Assembly: GCA_030616165.1 (NCBI GenBank)
Contig: JAUWXV010000016.1
Span: forward strand, 1 to 29,942
DNA from: a bacterium
GTDB lineage: Bacteria; SM23-31; JAUVVT01
Length of the DNA stretch: 29,942 nucleotides
Direction of reading: 5' to 3'
Under the pieces are notes generated by a model that saw nothing but the letters and a program-made list of their open reading frames with translations, searched no databases and was not told the origin of the DNA. Shown one piece after another: positions 8,426-17,179 of this stretch. Within the stretch, counting starts at the first letter, position 1. The number at the start of each line of letters is the position of its first letter. The position numbers and the translations under genes are program-made.

Positions 8426-9196
8426 TTGATTGCAGATAAAAGTATTTTTGCAGTGGCAGGCAAAGGGGGGACCGGAAAAACAACAATTTCAGGTCTTTTA
8501 ATTAAGTATCTCACCCAAATATCAAATGCCCCTATACTTTCTGTAGATGCTGATCCCAGTATATGTCTTGGTGATTTACTTGGAATGAAGGTTGAAGAAA
8601 CGCTTGGTGATATTCGTGAAAGCGCACTCGAAAGCCCTGAAGAAATACCGAAAGGGATGGCCAAACATGAATACTTTGACTTTAAGATACAGTCTTCAAT
8701 TGTTGAATCAAAGAAAATAGATTTATTGACAATGGGAAGACCTGAAGGACCGGGCTGTTACTGTTACGTAAACAGTATTTTAAGAAGTTGTATTGACAGA
8801 TTATCCAAAAAATACAAATATGTTGTAATAGACTGTGAAGCAGGGCTTGAACATTTAAGCAGAAGAACAACGGTTAATATCGATTACCTTTTCATAATAT
8901 CGGATATTTCAATTAAAGGGGTGAAAACTGCCAATGCAATATTAGACTTGATAGAAAATCTAAAAACAGCTGCCAGAAAGAAAATATTAATCTTCAACAG
9001 GGTAGATAGTGGAAAAAAAGAAAAAGTAATCGAAGAACTGATTAAACACATTAACGTGGATAAGTTTGAACATATAGGAAAACTCCCGGAAGATAAGAGG
9101 GTTTTCGATTTAGAAATGAAGGGAGAATCTATAATCAATTTACCTGACGATTCTCCTATTTTTTCATCTTTTGTTGATATTATAAACAAGATATAG
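8426..9196 (+). CDS. CooC/AcsF-type nickel-inserting ATPase, copy 1
   Basis: This 256-residue MinD/SIMIBI-class P-loop ATPase would deliver nickel to CO dehydrogenase or acetyl-CoA synthase. The deviant Walker A is GKGGTGKTT at residues 12-20. The metal-binding CxC is Cys111-Tyr-Cys113 in GPGCYCYVN, and VVIDCEAGLEH is the Walker B region. The best start is TTG at 8426 with no obvious ribosome site, 18 bases after the mesB stop and in the same frame, so coupled translation is likely. The GCYCYVNSILR form of the CxC loop differs from the GCACPEN form in the next gene. That suggests the two serve different clients. This copy may be the AcsF-type, but the assignment is an inference. Confidence 0.85.
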   Translation: MIADKSIFAVAGKGGTGKTTISGLLIKYLTQISNAPILSVDADPSICLGDLLGMKVEETLGDIRESALESPEEIPKGMAKHEYFDFKIQSSIVESKKIDLLTMGRPEGPGCYCYVNSILRSCIDRLSKKYKYVVIDCEAGLEHLSRRTTVNIDYLFIISDISIKGVKTANAILDLIENLKTAARKKILIFNRVDSGKKEKVIEELIKHINVDKFEHIGKLPEDKRVFDLEMKGESIINLPDDSPIFSSFVDIINKI

Positions 9197-9201
9197 ATAA
9201 A

Positions 9202-9975
9202 ATGAAAATAGCGATAACAGGAAAAGGAGGAGTTGGAAAGACCACAATTGCAGCACTTTTGTCAGTCTCTTTTGAAAAAGCAGGATACAAAGTTATAGCA
9301 ATAGATGCAGACCCTGATTCAAACTTTGCTTCTGCTCTGAATTTTCCCAACGTTGATAAAATTATTCCTTTAGTGGAAATGAGAGAGTTGATTAAAGAAA
9401 GAGTGGGCGCTGAGCCCGGAAACGTTGGTATGTATTTTAAACTGAATCCAAAAGTCGATGATATTCCCGATAAATACTGTATTAAAAAAGATAATATCAA
9501 ATTAATAATAATGGGAACCATAAAAAAGGCAAAAGGGGGATGTGCCTGCCCTGAAAATGTTTTTTTAAGGGAAGTCATAAATCATGTTTTGACGGAAAGA
9601 GACGAGGTGGTAATTATGGATATGGATGCAGGGATTGAACATTTAGAAAGGGGAACCGCAGAAGGTGTGGATGCGGTTCTTATAATCTCGGAACCTTCTA
9701 AATTGAGTATTGATACATCAAAAAGAATTAACCGCCTGTCAAAAGAATTAAAAATCAAAAAAGTCTTCTCCGTTGGAAACAAGATATCCTGTATTGATGA
9801 AGAAAATTATATAAGAGAACAGCTCAAAGAAGTCCAGCATATATCATTTATTCCATACAGCAGTGGTTTGAGGAAGGTATATTTAAACGATGGAGATTTA
9901 CTTAAATCACCAAAAGAAATATTTGATAAGATAAAAGAAATAAAGGAATACCTTGAAAGAGAGTTAAGGAATTAA
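9202..9975 (+). CDS. cooC: CooC-type nickel-inserting ATPase, copy 2
   Basis: This 257-residue P-loop ATPase has Walker A GKGGVGKTT at residues 7-15, the CxC metal site Cys114-Ala-Cys116 in GGCACPENVFLRE, and VVIMDMDAGIEHLERGT as the Walker B/switch region. CooC dimerises on ATP, binds Ni(II) at the CxC pair and loads the C-cluster of CO dehydrogenase. The CACPEN loop is the classical CooC form. The ATG lies 5 bases after the previous gene and the stop lies 2 bases before the CO dehydrogenase ATG. It is therefore tightly cotranscribed with its expected client. Confidence 0.9.
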   Translation: MKIAITGKGGVGKTTIAALLSVSFEKAGYKVIAIDADPDSNFASALNFPNVDKIIPLVEMRELIKERVGAEPGNVGMYFKLNPKVDDIPDKYCIKKDNIKLIIMGTIKKAKGGCACPENVFLREVINHVLTERDEVVIMDMDAGIEHLERGTAEGVDAVLIISEPSKLSIDTSKRINRLSKELKIKKVFSVGNKISCIDEENYIREQLKEVQHISFIPYSSGLRKVYLNDGDLLKSPKEIFDKIKEIKEYLERELRN

Positions 9976-9977
9976 AT

Positions 9978-11912
9978 ATGGCACATAATAATAATTTTAA
10001 AAATTTATCCATTGACCCAACGGCGGTCAAGATGCTGAAAAAAGCAGAAAAAGAAGAGATTTCTATAGTCTGGGACAGATATGAAAATATGAAACCACAG
10101 TGTAGATTTGGAGAACTCGGAATATGCTGCAGTATCTGTAATATGGGACCATGTAGGATTAAGCCTTTAAAAGATAGTGCTCAAAAAGGCATCTGTGGAG
10201 CAGACTCTGATGTTATAGCATCCCGGAATCTTGCAAGAAGAGTAGCCGCAGGAGCAGCAGCCCACTCTGACCATGGAAGAGACATTGCTCATACACTGCT
10301 CTTAGCGGCGTCCGGAAAGGCTTCAGACTACACGACTTTTGATGCGGATAAACTTATATCAATTGCGGAAGAGCTTGGCATAAAGTGTGAAAGTTTGAGC
10401 ATAAATGATATTGCAGCAAATGTGGCTGAAATTATCCTTGGTCAGTTTGGCAGTCAGTCTGGGGAGATTATATTTGCCAAGCGCGCTCCGAAAAAACAGA
10501 TTGAAAGATGGAGAAGCCAGGGAATAATGCCGCGCGGAATCGACAGAGAAATAGTGGAGCTTCTCCATAGAACACATGTTGGTGTGGATTCAGATTATAA
10601 AAACATAATATATTCCGGGTTCAAGGCAGCAATTGCCGATGGATGGGGCGGATCAATGATAGCCACAGAATTAAGTGATATTCTTTTCGGCTCTCCTAAA
10701 CCGATAAGGGCAAGTGCAAACCTCGGTGTCCTTGAAGAAAAAATGGTAAATATAATCGTTCATGGACATGAACCAACTCTCTCTGCAATGGTGGTCAAAG
10801 CTTCAAAGGATGAAGAGCTGAACAGATTGGCAAAGGAAAAAGGAGCAAAGGGAATTAATGTTGCCGGTATGTGCTGTACAGCAAATGAGATTCTGATGAG
10901 GCAGGGACTCCCGGTGGCGGGTAACTTTTTACAGCAGGAACTCGCGGTAATTACAGGTGCGGTGGAAGTGATGGTTGTTGACGTTCAGTGTATTATGCCT
11001 GCTCTGTCCGAGATTGCAAAGTGCTACCACACAAAGTTAATTACTACGTCTGATAAAGCTAAATTTAAAGATACAGAGCATATATCCTTTGATGAAGAGA
11101 ATGCCATAAAAACTGCAAAAAGAATAGTAAAAACTGCCGTTGAAAATTTTCAGAACAGAAGAAAGGATTTAGTTAACATCCCGAATGAAAAAATGGAACT
11201 CGTTGCCGGCTTTACTTCCGAAAATACTTTTCATTTTCTTGGCGGAAGGTTCAGAGCTACATACAGACCTCTTAATGATGCAATAATTTCGGGAAGAATA
11301 CGGGGAGTGGCGGGAGTTGTGGGCTGCAATAACCCGAAAATATGCCATGACTATGGTCATCTTACACTTGTAAAAGAATTGATAAGGAAAGATGTTCTTG
11401 TTATTCAGACTGGATGTTCAGCGATAGCTTCTGCTAAAGCGGGGCTTCTTAAACCGGAAGCGGCGTTTAAATATGCGGGAAAAGGATTAAGAGAAATATG
11501 CGAGGCTGTTGGTATACCCCCTATTCTGCATATGGGTTCTTGTGTTGATAATTCACGAATTCTCATAGCATGCTGCGAAATGGTAAAAGAAGGGGGAATC
11601 GGAGACGATATAAGCCAGTTACCTGTGGCTGCCGCTGCCCCGGAAGCTATGAGTGAAAAGGCTGTTGCTATAAGTTTTTATGCAGTTGCTTCAGGTATAT
11701 TCACTGTATATTCGCCTCAGCCTAATGTTTTAGGAAGTAAAAATCTCCTCAATCTTCTATGTAATGAGTTAAATAAAATTTTCGGTGCTTCATTTGCATT
11801 TGAAGAGAACCCCGTTAAAACAGCAGAATTGATTATAGACCATATTGATTCAAAAAGAAATGCTTTGAAACTTAATCCTGTAATGTATGAGTATGAAGAA
11901 AATATACCTTAA
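9978..11912 (+). CDS. cooS: Anaerobic Ni-Fe CO dehydrogenase catalytic subunit (CooS/AcsA)
   Basis: This 644-residue protein interconverts CO and CO2 + 2e-. The N-terminal CRFGELGICCSICNMGPCRI motif gives Cys42, Cys50, Cys51, Cys54 and Cys59, with Cys73 following: the B- and D-cluster ligands. All six C-cluster ligand positions can be read: HGHEP (His near 262-264), AGMCC, DVQC, VVGCNNPKIC, QTGCSAI and HMGSC. It is full length for the bacterial family, so the Ni-Fe-S site should be intact. It sits between its maturation ATPases and a CooF-like ferredoxin, with acsB further downstream. It could work in the CODH/ACS complex (as AcsA), as a CooS-CooF electron donor, or both. No second CODH is in the window. 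It overlaps the next gene by 26 bases. Confidence 0.97.
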   Translation: MAHNNNFKNLSIDPTAVKMLKKAEKEEISIVWDRYENMKPQCRFGELGICCSICNMGPCRIKPLKDSAQKGICGADSDVIASRNLARRVAAGAAAHSDHGRDIAHTLLLAASGKASDYTTFDADKLISIAEELGIKCESLSINDIAANVAEIILGQFGSQSGEIIFAKRAPKKQIERWRSQGIMPRGIDREIVELLHRTHVGVDSDYKNIIYSGFKAAIADGWGGSMIATELSDILFGSPKPIRASANLGVLEEKMVNIIVHGHEPTLSAMVVKASKDEELNRLAKEKGAKGINVAGMCCTANEILMRQGLPVAGNFLQQELAVITGAVEVMVVDVQCIMPALSEIAKCYHTKLITTSDKAKFKDTEHISFDEENAIKTAKRIVKTAVENFQNRRKDLVNIPNEKMELVAGFTSENTFHFLGGRFRATYRPLNDAIISGRIRGVAGVVGCNNPKICHDYGHLTLVKELIRKDVLVIQTGCSAIASAKAGLLKPEAAFKYAGKGLREICEAVGIPPILHMGSCVDNSRILIACCEMVKEGGIGDDISQLPVAAAAPEAMSEKAVAISFYAVASGIFTVYSPQPNVLGSKNLLNLLCNELNKIFGASFAFEENPVKTAELIIDHIDSKRNALKLNPVMYEYEENIP

Positions 11913-12321
11913 CTTGCATAAGTGCCTGGGATGTAAAAGCTGTGAAATTGCCTGTGGAGTGGAACACTCATCAAGTAAAGAATTATTCTCAGCAATAAAT
12001 GAGTTTCCGCTTCCGATAAAAAGAGTTTCGGTCTTCTCAACTGTTAGCCACTGCATTCCGGTTAGATGTTTACATTGTGAAGATGCACTCTGTCTTTTCG
12101 CCTGTAAAAGTGGTGCAATATCAAAAGATGAAAGCACGGGAAGAATAATTATAGATTCAGAAAAATGCATTGGCTGTTGGACGTGCATAATGGTATGTCC
12201 AATAGGGACAATTTATATAGATGAAACAGGTAAAACTGCGGTAAAGTGTGACCTTTGTGCAGAAAAGGAGATACCTGTGTGTGTTTTGTCATGTCCGACC
12301 AGTGCTTTATTTTATAAATAA
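11887..12321 (+). CDS. cooF: CooF-like 4x[4Fe-4S] ferredoxin
   Basis: This 144-residue iron-sulfur protein of the CooF/DMSO-reductase-chain-B class would take electrons from CO dehydrogenase. Four cysteine groups can be read: CLGCKSCEIAC (13-23), RCLHCEDALCLFAC, CIGCWTCIMVCP and CDLCAEKEIPVCVLSCP. They are enough for four cubane clusters. It overlaps the end of cooS and the flavoprotein gene follows, giving a CooS-CooF-oxidoreductase order. A second ATG two codons in (11893) is an equally possible start, and no clear ribosome site separates them. There is no signal peptide, so it is cytoplasmic. Confidence 0.9.
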   Translation: MSMKKIYLNLHKCLGCKSCEIACGVEHSSSKELFSAINEFPLPIKRVSVFSTVSHCIPVRCLHCEDALCLFACKSGAISKDESTGRIIIDSEKCIGCWTCIMVCPIGTIYIDETGKTAVKCDLCAEKEIPVCVLSCPTSALFYK

Positions 12322-12433
12322 TTAAGATTTTTTGTGTAATGTTTTTAGACTTATTTATTAACAAACAGTGTTTTTGTACTTCTGAATTTATTTAACCCTG
12401 AACTTTTTGATTACAGTTAAATGTTGAATTCTG

Positions 12434-12514
12434 AACCCCTAACTAAAGTTAGGGGTTAATGAAATGACAATCAGATATCAAAATATCATTAACCCCTCGA
12501 TTTATCGAGGGGGC
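12434..12514. repeat. Two-part palindromic intergenic repeat, copy B
   Basis: Arms AACCCCTAACT (12434-12444) and AGTTAGGGGTT (12447-12457) form a perfect 11-bp stem. CCCCTCGAT (12493-12501) and ATCGAGGGG (12504-12512) form a perfect 9-bp stem. The inner halves also pair with each other (AGGGGTTAATGA with TCATTAACCCCT), so the unit can fold as two hairpins or one long one. It is the inverted counterpart of copy A at 3021-3100. It sits in the 263-base gap between the ferredoxin and flavoprotein genes, where it could attenuate or process the operon transcript. Confidence 0.88.
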
Positions 12515-12584
12515 AATAAAACAAGCGTAATATTATCAAACCGTTTTAATGGTTTTAGAATTTATTAAAAATCCAAAATAAGTT

Positions 12585-13865
12585 ATGAAATATTTGATTA
12601 TAGGAAACAGCGCATCAGGGATTGGGGCTGCTGAAGCTATAAGAGAGGTTGATGAGAAATCAGAAATTGTTATGATAACCGATGAAATGAAGACAATTTA
12701 TTCGCGCCCCCTTCTTTCTTATTTATTTGATGGAACTATCCTGAAAAAGGATTTATACTATCGTCCAGATGAATTTTATGAAAAGAAAAAGGTAGATATA
12801 ATTTATAACAAAAAGGTAAATAAAATTTTTCCTGAAGATAGCTTTGTTCTTGTTGAAAGCGGTGAGAAAATATTTTATAATAAACTTTTAATAGCAGCCG
12901 GTGCTATTCCAAAGATTCCTAATATTCCAGGAATCGATAAGGAGGGAGTTTTTAGTTTCAGAAATCTAAATGACCTTGAAAGAATTCTTTCTAAAATCAA
13001 AACAGCAGAAAAAGCATTTGTCCTCGGTGGAGGGAATATAGGTCTTCAGGCTGCATGCGGTCTGAAAAGTTACGGCATCGATACAACTGTTGTGGTTAGT
13101 TCCTCGTATTTATTGTCTCAGCTTGCAGATGAAACAGCAGGTGAAATTTATAAAGATTTATTCGAAAAAAACGGGATAAGTATAAAAACCAATTCTAATG
13201 TTACAGAAATTTCAGGAGATAAAAGAGTAGAAAAGGTGAAATTCAAAGATGGTACAACGGAAGACTGTCAGATTTTAATTATTGGAAAAGGTGTAAATCC
13301 GAACATCGAGTTTTTAAAATCCACGAATATAAAATGCAGGCAGGGTATAGAGGTGGATGAATATATGAGGACAAATATAAATGATATATATGCTGCCGGA
13401 GATATTACAGAGACCGTCGATATAGTCACAGGTAAAAAGACGATTAACGCAGTATGGCCATGTGCATACGAACAGGGAAGGATAGCAGGGTTCAATATGA
13501 CCGGATTAATGAAAAAATATCAAGGTTCAATCAGGATGAATGCTGCAGAGTTCTTTGGTCTCCCATTTATATCAATAGGCATCGTAAAAATAAAGGAAGA
13601 AGATTACGAAATCATTTCTAATCTTGATAAGGAGAAAAATATTTATAAAAAACTTGTAACCAAAAACAATATTATAATTGGACTATTATTCGTAAAAGAT
13701 ATTGATAAAGCAGGTTTATACCATAATCTCATAAAAAAGAAAATTGATATATCTCCCGTTAAATCGATTCTTTTAAAGGATAATTTTAACACAGGAGTAC
13801 TTATTTCTTTGATAAAAAAGGATAAGGATTTATTAACTGAGGATGTTTTAAGCGATATTATATAA
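12585..13865 (+). CDS. FAD-dependent NAD(P)H oxidoreductase of the CooS-CooF module (FNOR-like)
   Basis: This 426-residue pyridine-nucleotide-disulfide-type flavoprotein has FAD-binding IGNSASGIGAAEA at residues 6-18, an NAD(P)-binding loop GGGNIGLQAA at 148-157 and a second FAD contact YAAGDITE at about 268-275. Where disulfide reductases and NADH oxidases have a redox Cys, this protein reads YSRPLLSYLFDG. It therefore resembles ferredoxin/rubredoxin or nitrite-reductase-type flavoproteins. Beside CODH and a CooF ferredoxin, as in acetogen CooS-CooF-FNOR modules, it probably passes electrons from CO to NAD(P)+ or the reverse. The C-terminal 110 residues are lysine-rich and weakly conserved. 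No clear ribosome site precedes the ATG. Confidence 0.82.
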   Translation: MKYLIIGNSASGIGAAEAIREVDEKSEIVMITDEMKTIYSRPLLSYLFDGTILKKDLYYRPDEFYEKKKVDIIYNKKVNKIFPEDSFVLVESGEKIFYNKLLIAAGAIPKIPNIPGIDKEGVFSFRNLNDLERILSKIKTAEKAFVLGGGNIGLQAACGLKSYGIDTTVVVSSSYLLSQLADETAGEIYKDLFEKNGISIKTNSNVTEISGDKRVEKVKFKDGTTEDCQILIIGKGVNPNIEFLKSTNIKCRQGIEVDEYMRTNINDIYAAGDITETVDIVTGKKTINAVWPCAYEQGRIAGFNMTGLMKKYQGSIRMNAAEFFGLPFISIGIVKIKEEDYEIISNLDKEKNIYKKLVTKNNIIIGLLFVKDIDKAGLYHNLIKKKIDISPVKSILLKDNFNTGVLISLIKKDKDLLTEDVLSDII

Positions 13866-13902
13866 AGAAACTTTTTAAAATTCAATATGCGGAGTTTAGT
13901 TC

Positions 13903-16092
13903 ATGTCGAAGATAATTGCGTCTGCTGCAATAAGGGGTGCTCACAAGATATTTTCAAGAGCAGAAACGCTTCTAAAAGAGACTGTTAAAAAAAATGGTGA
14001 ATCCCGGGAGGTTAAGTTTCCTGGAACAGCCTACTATCTTCCGGTGGTATATGCTCTTACGGGGAAAAAAGTAGAAAGATTATGCGATATGTATGAACCT
14101 CTCAATCAGGCAAAATCACTCCTGCCGAAGATTCCAAGTGAGAATTTGTGGCTTCCCTATCTTGGTGATGCGCTTGATGCCGGGATAGCCACATTAATTG
14201 CAGAGGAAATAATAGAAGCGCTGAAATTTGTGAATGGAAATGAACCTATAAATGGGATATGGTTAGGTCCAACGACAGACGCAGTGTTAAGAGAACAGGG
14301 GATAAAACTTGTAGATGGCAGGATGCCGGGATTTGCGGCATGTGTTGGTGCACCAAAAACGAAAGAAGAAGCAGTTAAACTCACCAGAGACCTCCAGGAG
14401 CGGAATATACTTGTTTTTATGTCAAGTCATACGAATGGAGTAAGCATGGCTGAACAACTCGCCGAAGAAGGAATTGAAATGAACTGGGATACTTTTCTCG
14501 TTCCTTATGGAAAAGACACATCCGCAACAGTTCATGCGCTTGGCTTTGCGGTTAGGGCTGCCATGACCTTTGGAGGAATTACTCCGAACGGTTTGAAAGA
14601 GGCAAGAGAAATTTTGCTTTATAATAAAAATAGGGTTCATGCGTTTGTCCTTGCACTTGGTGAAGTTGATGACGAGAAATATGCCACAGCGGCAGGAGCA
14701 ATAAATTTTGGATTTCCGGTGATTGCAGATACTGATATCCCCCAGATTCTTCCGACAGGTATATGCACTTATGAACACGTTGTATCAAATATTCCATACA
14801 ATGAGATGCCCTCCAAGGCAATTGAAGTAAGAGGGCTTAAAATAAAAATCACAAAAATCCCGATACCTGTTCGATGCGGACCGGCTTTTGAGGGTGAAAG
14901 AGTGAGAAAAGAAAATCTTGCCGTGGAGTTCGGTGGTAAATACACCACATCTTTTGAGTATCTCATAAGTAAGGGATTAGACGAGGTTGAAGATGGTAAA
15001 ATTGAAGTTGTGGGACCTGAAATCGATGATGTTGAAGAGAAGGCAAGGCTGCCCCTGGCTATCATTATCGAAATAGCAGGAAGAAAGATGCAAAAAGATT
15101 TTGAATCTATCTTAGAAAGGCATATTCATACTTTCCTATCTCAGGCAATGGGTGTTATGCATTTAGGTCAGAGGGATATCAACTGGATAAGGATTGGAAA
15201 AGAGGCAAAAAATGCAGGGCTGAAGTTCAAGCACCTTGGAATCCTTTTAAGAGCAAAGCTTTTGAGTGAGTTTCCTGCTATTGTTGATAAGGTTCAAGTA
15301 ACATTATATACTAATGAAGAGGATGTAAAAAGGCTCTATCCTGCAGCAAAATCTGCTTACGAAGAGAGAGATAAAAGAATGGGTGAACTGACGGATGAAA
15401 GCGTGGATACGTTCTATTCATGCCAGCTGTGTCAATCCTATGCTCCGAATCATGTATGCGTTATAACACCTGAAAGGCTCGGTCTCTGCGGGGCTTATAA
15501 CTGGATTGACGGCAAAGCCGCTTACGAAATTAGCCCGCATGGTGCAAACCAGCCTATTAAAAAAGGAGAATGCTTAGACTCCGTGAAGGGAAAATGGAAG
15601 GGTGTAAATGATTTTGTCTATGAGCGGTCAAACAACACCCTTCCCAGTTTCAGCGCATATTCAATGATGGAAGACCCGATGACTTCGTGCGGATGTTTTG
15701 AATGCATTGCGGGTGTTCTTCCGGGAACTAAGGGGATAATGATAGTTGACAGAGAATATCAGGAGATGACCCCATCAGGGATGACATTTTTTAATCTTGC
15801 AGAGTTTGTCGGAGGCGGGCAGCAGACTCCAGGTTTCATCGGTATCGGAATACTTTATATTGTCAGCAAGAAGTTCATATCAGCAGATGGAGGTTTGAAG
15901 CGTGTGGTATGGATGACAAAAAACATCAAGGAGAGATTGAAAGATAAACTTGCCGAAAGAGCAAAAGAGATTGGCGAAGAAGATTTACTCGATAAAATTG
16001 CAGATGAATCTGTTACAACCGAACTGGAACCCCTTATAGAGTTTCTTAATAATGTTAATCATCCTGCTCTTAAAATGGAGGAATTGTTTTAA
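13903..16092 (+). CDS. acsB: Acetyl-CoA synthase (CODH/ACS beta subunit)
   Basis: This 729-residue protein joins CO, a methyl group from the corrinoid protein and CoA into acetyl-CoA. The length equals that of Moorella AcsB, and the N-terminal CODH-docking domain, which archaeal CdhC lacks, is present. The A-cluster ligands can be read: Cys507, Cys510, Cys519 and Cys529 in SCQLCQSYAPNHVC...GLCG, and Cys596-Gly-Cys598 in TSCGCFEC. Each is one residue beyond the Moorella numbering. GCGGAG precedes the ATG. The order AcsB-AcsD-AcsC-AcsV downstream forms a near-complete carbonyl branch. A set of hairpins follows the stop. Confidence 0.97.
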   Translation: MSKIIASAAIRGAHKIFSRAETLLKETVKKNGESREVKFPGTAYYLPVVYALTGKKVERLCDMYEPLNQAKSLLPKIPSENLWLPYLGDALDAGIATLIAEEIIEALKFVNGNEPINGIWLGPTTDAVLREQGIKLVDGRMPGFAACVGAPKTKEEAVKLTRDLQERNILVFMSSHTNGVSMAEQLAEEGIEMNWDTFLVPYGKDTSATVHALGFAVRAAMTFGGITPNGLKEAREILLYNKNRVHAFVLALGEVDDEKYATAAGAINFGFPVIADTDIPQILPTGICTYEHVVSNIPYNEMPSKAIEVRGLKIKITKIPIPVRCGPAFEGERVRKENLAVEFGGKYTTSFEYLISKGLDEVEDGKIEVVGPEIDDVEEKARLPLAIIIEIAGRKMQKDFESILERHIHTFLSQAMGVMHLGQRDINWIRIGKEAKNAGLKFKHLGILLRAKLLSEFPAIVDKVQVTLYTNEEDVKRLYPAAKSAYEERDKRMGELTDESVDTFYSCQLCQSYAPNHVCVITPERLGLCGAYNWIDGKAAYEISPHGANQPIKKGECLDSVKGKWKGVNDFVYERSNNTLPSFSAYSMMEDPMTSCGCFECIAGVLPGTKGIMIVDREYQEMTPSGMTFFNLAEFVGGGQQTPGFIGIGILYIVSKKFISADGGLKRVVWMTKNIKERLKDKLAERAKEIGEEDLLDKIADESVTTELEPLIEFLNNVNHPALKMEELF

Positions 16093-16093
16093 A

Positions 16094-16190
16094 CTTACTT
16101 TCTTTTTCAAAAGAAAGTAAGCTCCGCCACAGCGGATCCGCCTTAGGCGGAAAAGAAACTTTAGACACCTTTTTTTCAAAAAAGGTATCT
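16094..16190 (+). terminator. Cluster of three hairpins after acsB
   Basis: Hairpin 1 has 13-bp arms CTTACTTTCTTTT (16094-16106) and AAAAGAAAGTAAG (16109-16121). Hairpin 2 is TCCGCC-TTA-GGCGGA (16137-16151), beside a shorter TCCGC...GCGGA at 16123-16136. Hairpin 3 is ACCTTTTTT-TC-AAAAAAGGT (16167-16186), extending to AGA/TCT after one mismatch. None is the textbook GC stem plus U-tract, since the U-runs lie inside the stems. Partial termination or mRNA processing between acsB and acsD is plausible. The set may also be a dispersed repeat. Confidence 0.6.
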
Positions 16191-16219
16191 GTATTTCTTT
16201 ATTAAAATAAGGGATTGAT

Positions 16220-17164
16220 ATGGAGATTGAAATACCTATAAAGAAATGGTCTGGTAAAATTAGAGCCGTTACAATTGGAACCGAAAAAAATGGTATAACA
16301 ATTGGAGGCGAAGACACTCTTCCATTTCATCACTTTGAGGGGAGTATTCCTAATAAACCTATAATAGCTTTTGAAGTTCAGGATATATACCCATCAGACT
16401 GGTTAGATGTTGTAAAGGAACCTTATGGTGAATACTTAAAAAATCCTATTGAATGGGCAAAAGCGGCTGTCGTAAAATATAATGCAGATATGGTCTGTTT
16501 GAATTTGCTCAGCACTCATCCAGACCGTGAAAATAGAAGTGCCGATGAGGCTGCCGAACTGGTAAAGAACATAATCTCCGAGATAGATGTACCGCTCATC
16601 ATCAAGGGACCCGGTTCTTCTGAAAAACAAAACCAGGTACTTAACAAATGCGGTGAAGCGGGTGCAGGCAAGAGATGTATAATAGCTTCTGCTGTCGAAG
16701 ATAATTATAAAACTATTACCGCAGCCTGCCAGGCTTACGGACATATAGTCGTTGCAGAGACACCAATTGACGTTAATCTCGCCAAGCAGTTAAATATATT
16801 AATATCCGATATGAACTTCCCACCCGGGCGAATAATAATTGACCCCCTTACCGGGGGACTCGGATACGGGCTTGAATATACATATTCAGTTATGGAAAGG
16901 ATAAGGCTTCAGGCACTTGGCGGTGACGCGATGCTCCAGATGCCTTTCATCTGTTTTGTTGGACAGGAAGTCTGGAGAGTCAAGGAAGTTAAAGTCGATG
17001 AATCTGTGGAGCCGCTGTGGGGTGATATGAAAAAAAGAGGAATTTGCTGGGAGGCAGCAACAGCAATTACTCTTCTGTTATCAGGTGCCGATATATTAGT
17101 AATGCGTCATCCGGAGGCGATAAATATCGTGAGGAAATCTGTTGGTAGATTAATGGAGAAATAA
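16220..17164 (+). CDS. acsD: Corrinoid iron-sulfur protein small subunit (CODH/ACS delta)
   Basis: This 314-residue protein matches AcsD, the TIM-barrel small subunit that pairs with AcsC to hold the corrinoid carrying the methyl group to acetyl-CoA synthase. Recognisable stretches include IAFEVQDIYPSDW near residue 50, IIKGPGSSEKQNQVL in the middle, IIIDPLTGGLGYGLEY at about 210-225 and GADILVMRHPEAI near the C-terminus. Length is close to the Moorella protein (about 320). It normally sits next to acsC, but here a four-helix-bundle gene bounded by inverted repeats separates them. Confidence 0.95.
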   Translation: MEIEIPIKKWSGKIRAVTIGTEKNGITIGGEDTLPFHHFEGSIPNKPIIAFEVQDIYPSDWLDVVKEPYGEYLKNPIEWAKAAVVKYNADMVCLNLLSTHPDRENRSADEAAELVKNIISEIDVPLIIKGPGSSEKQNQVLNKCGEAGAGKRCIIASAVEDNYKTITAACQAYGHIVVAETPIDVNLAKQLNILISDMNFPPGRIIIDPLTGGLGYGLEYTYSVMERIRLQALGGDAMLQMPFICFVGQEVWRVKEVKVDESVEPLWGDMKKRGICWEAATAITLLLSGADILVMRHPEAINIVRKSVGRLMEK

Positions 17165-17179
17165 TTAAACGATTTAATA

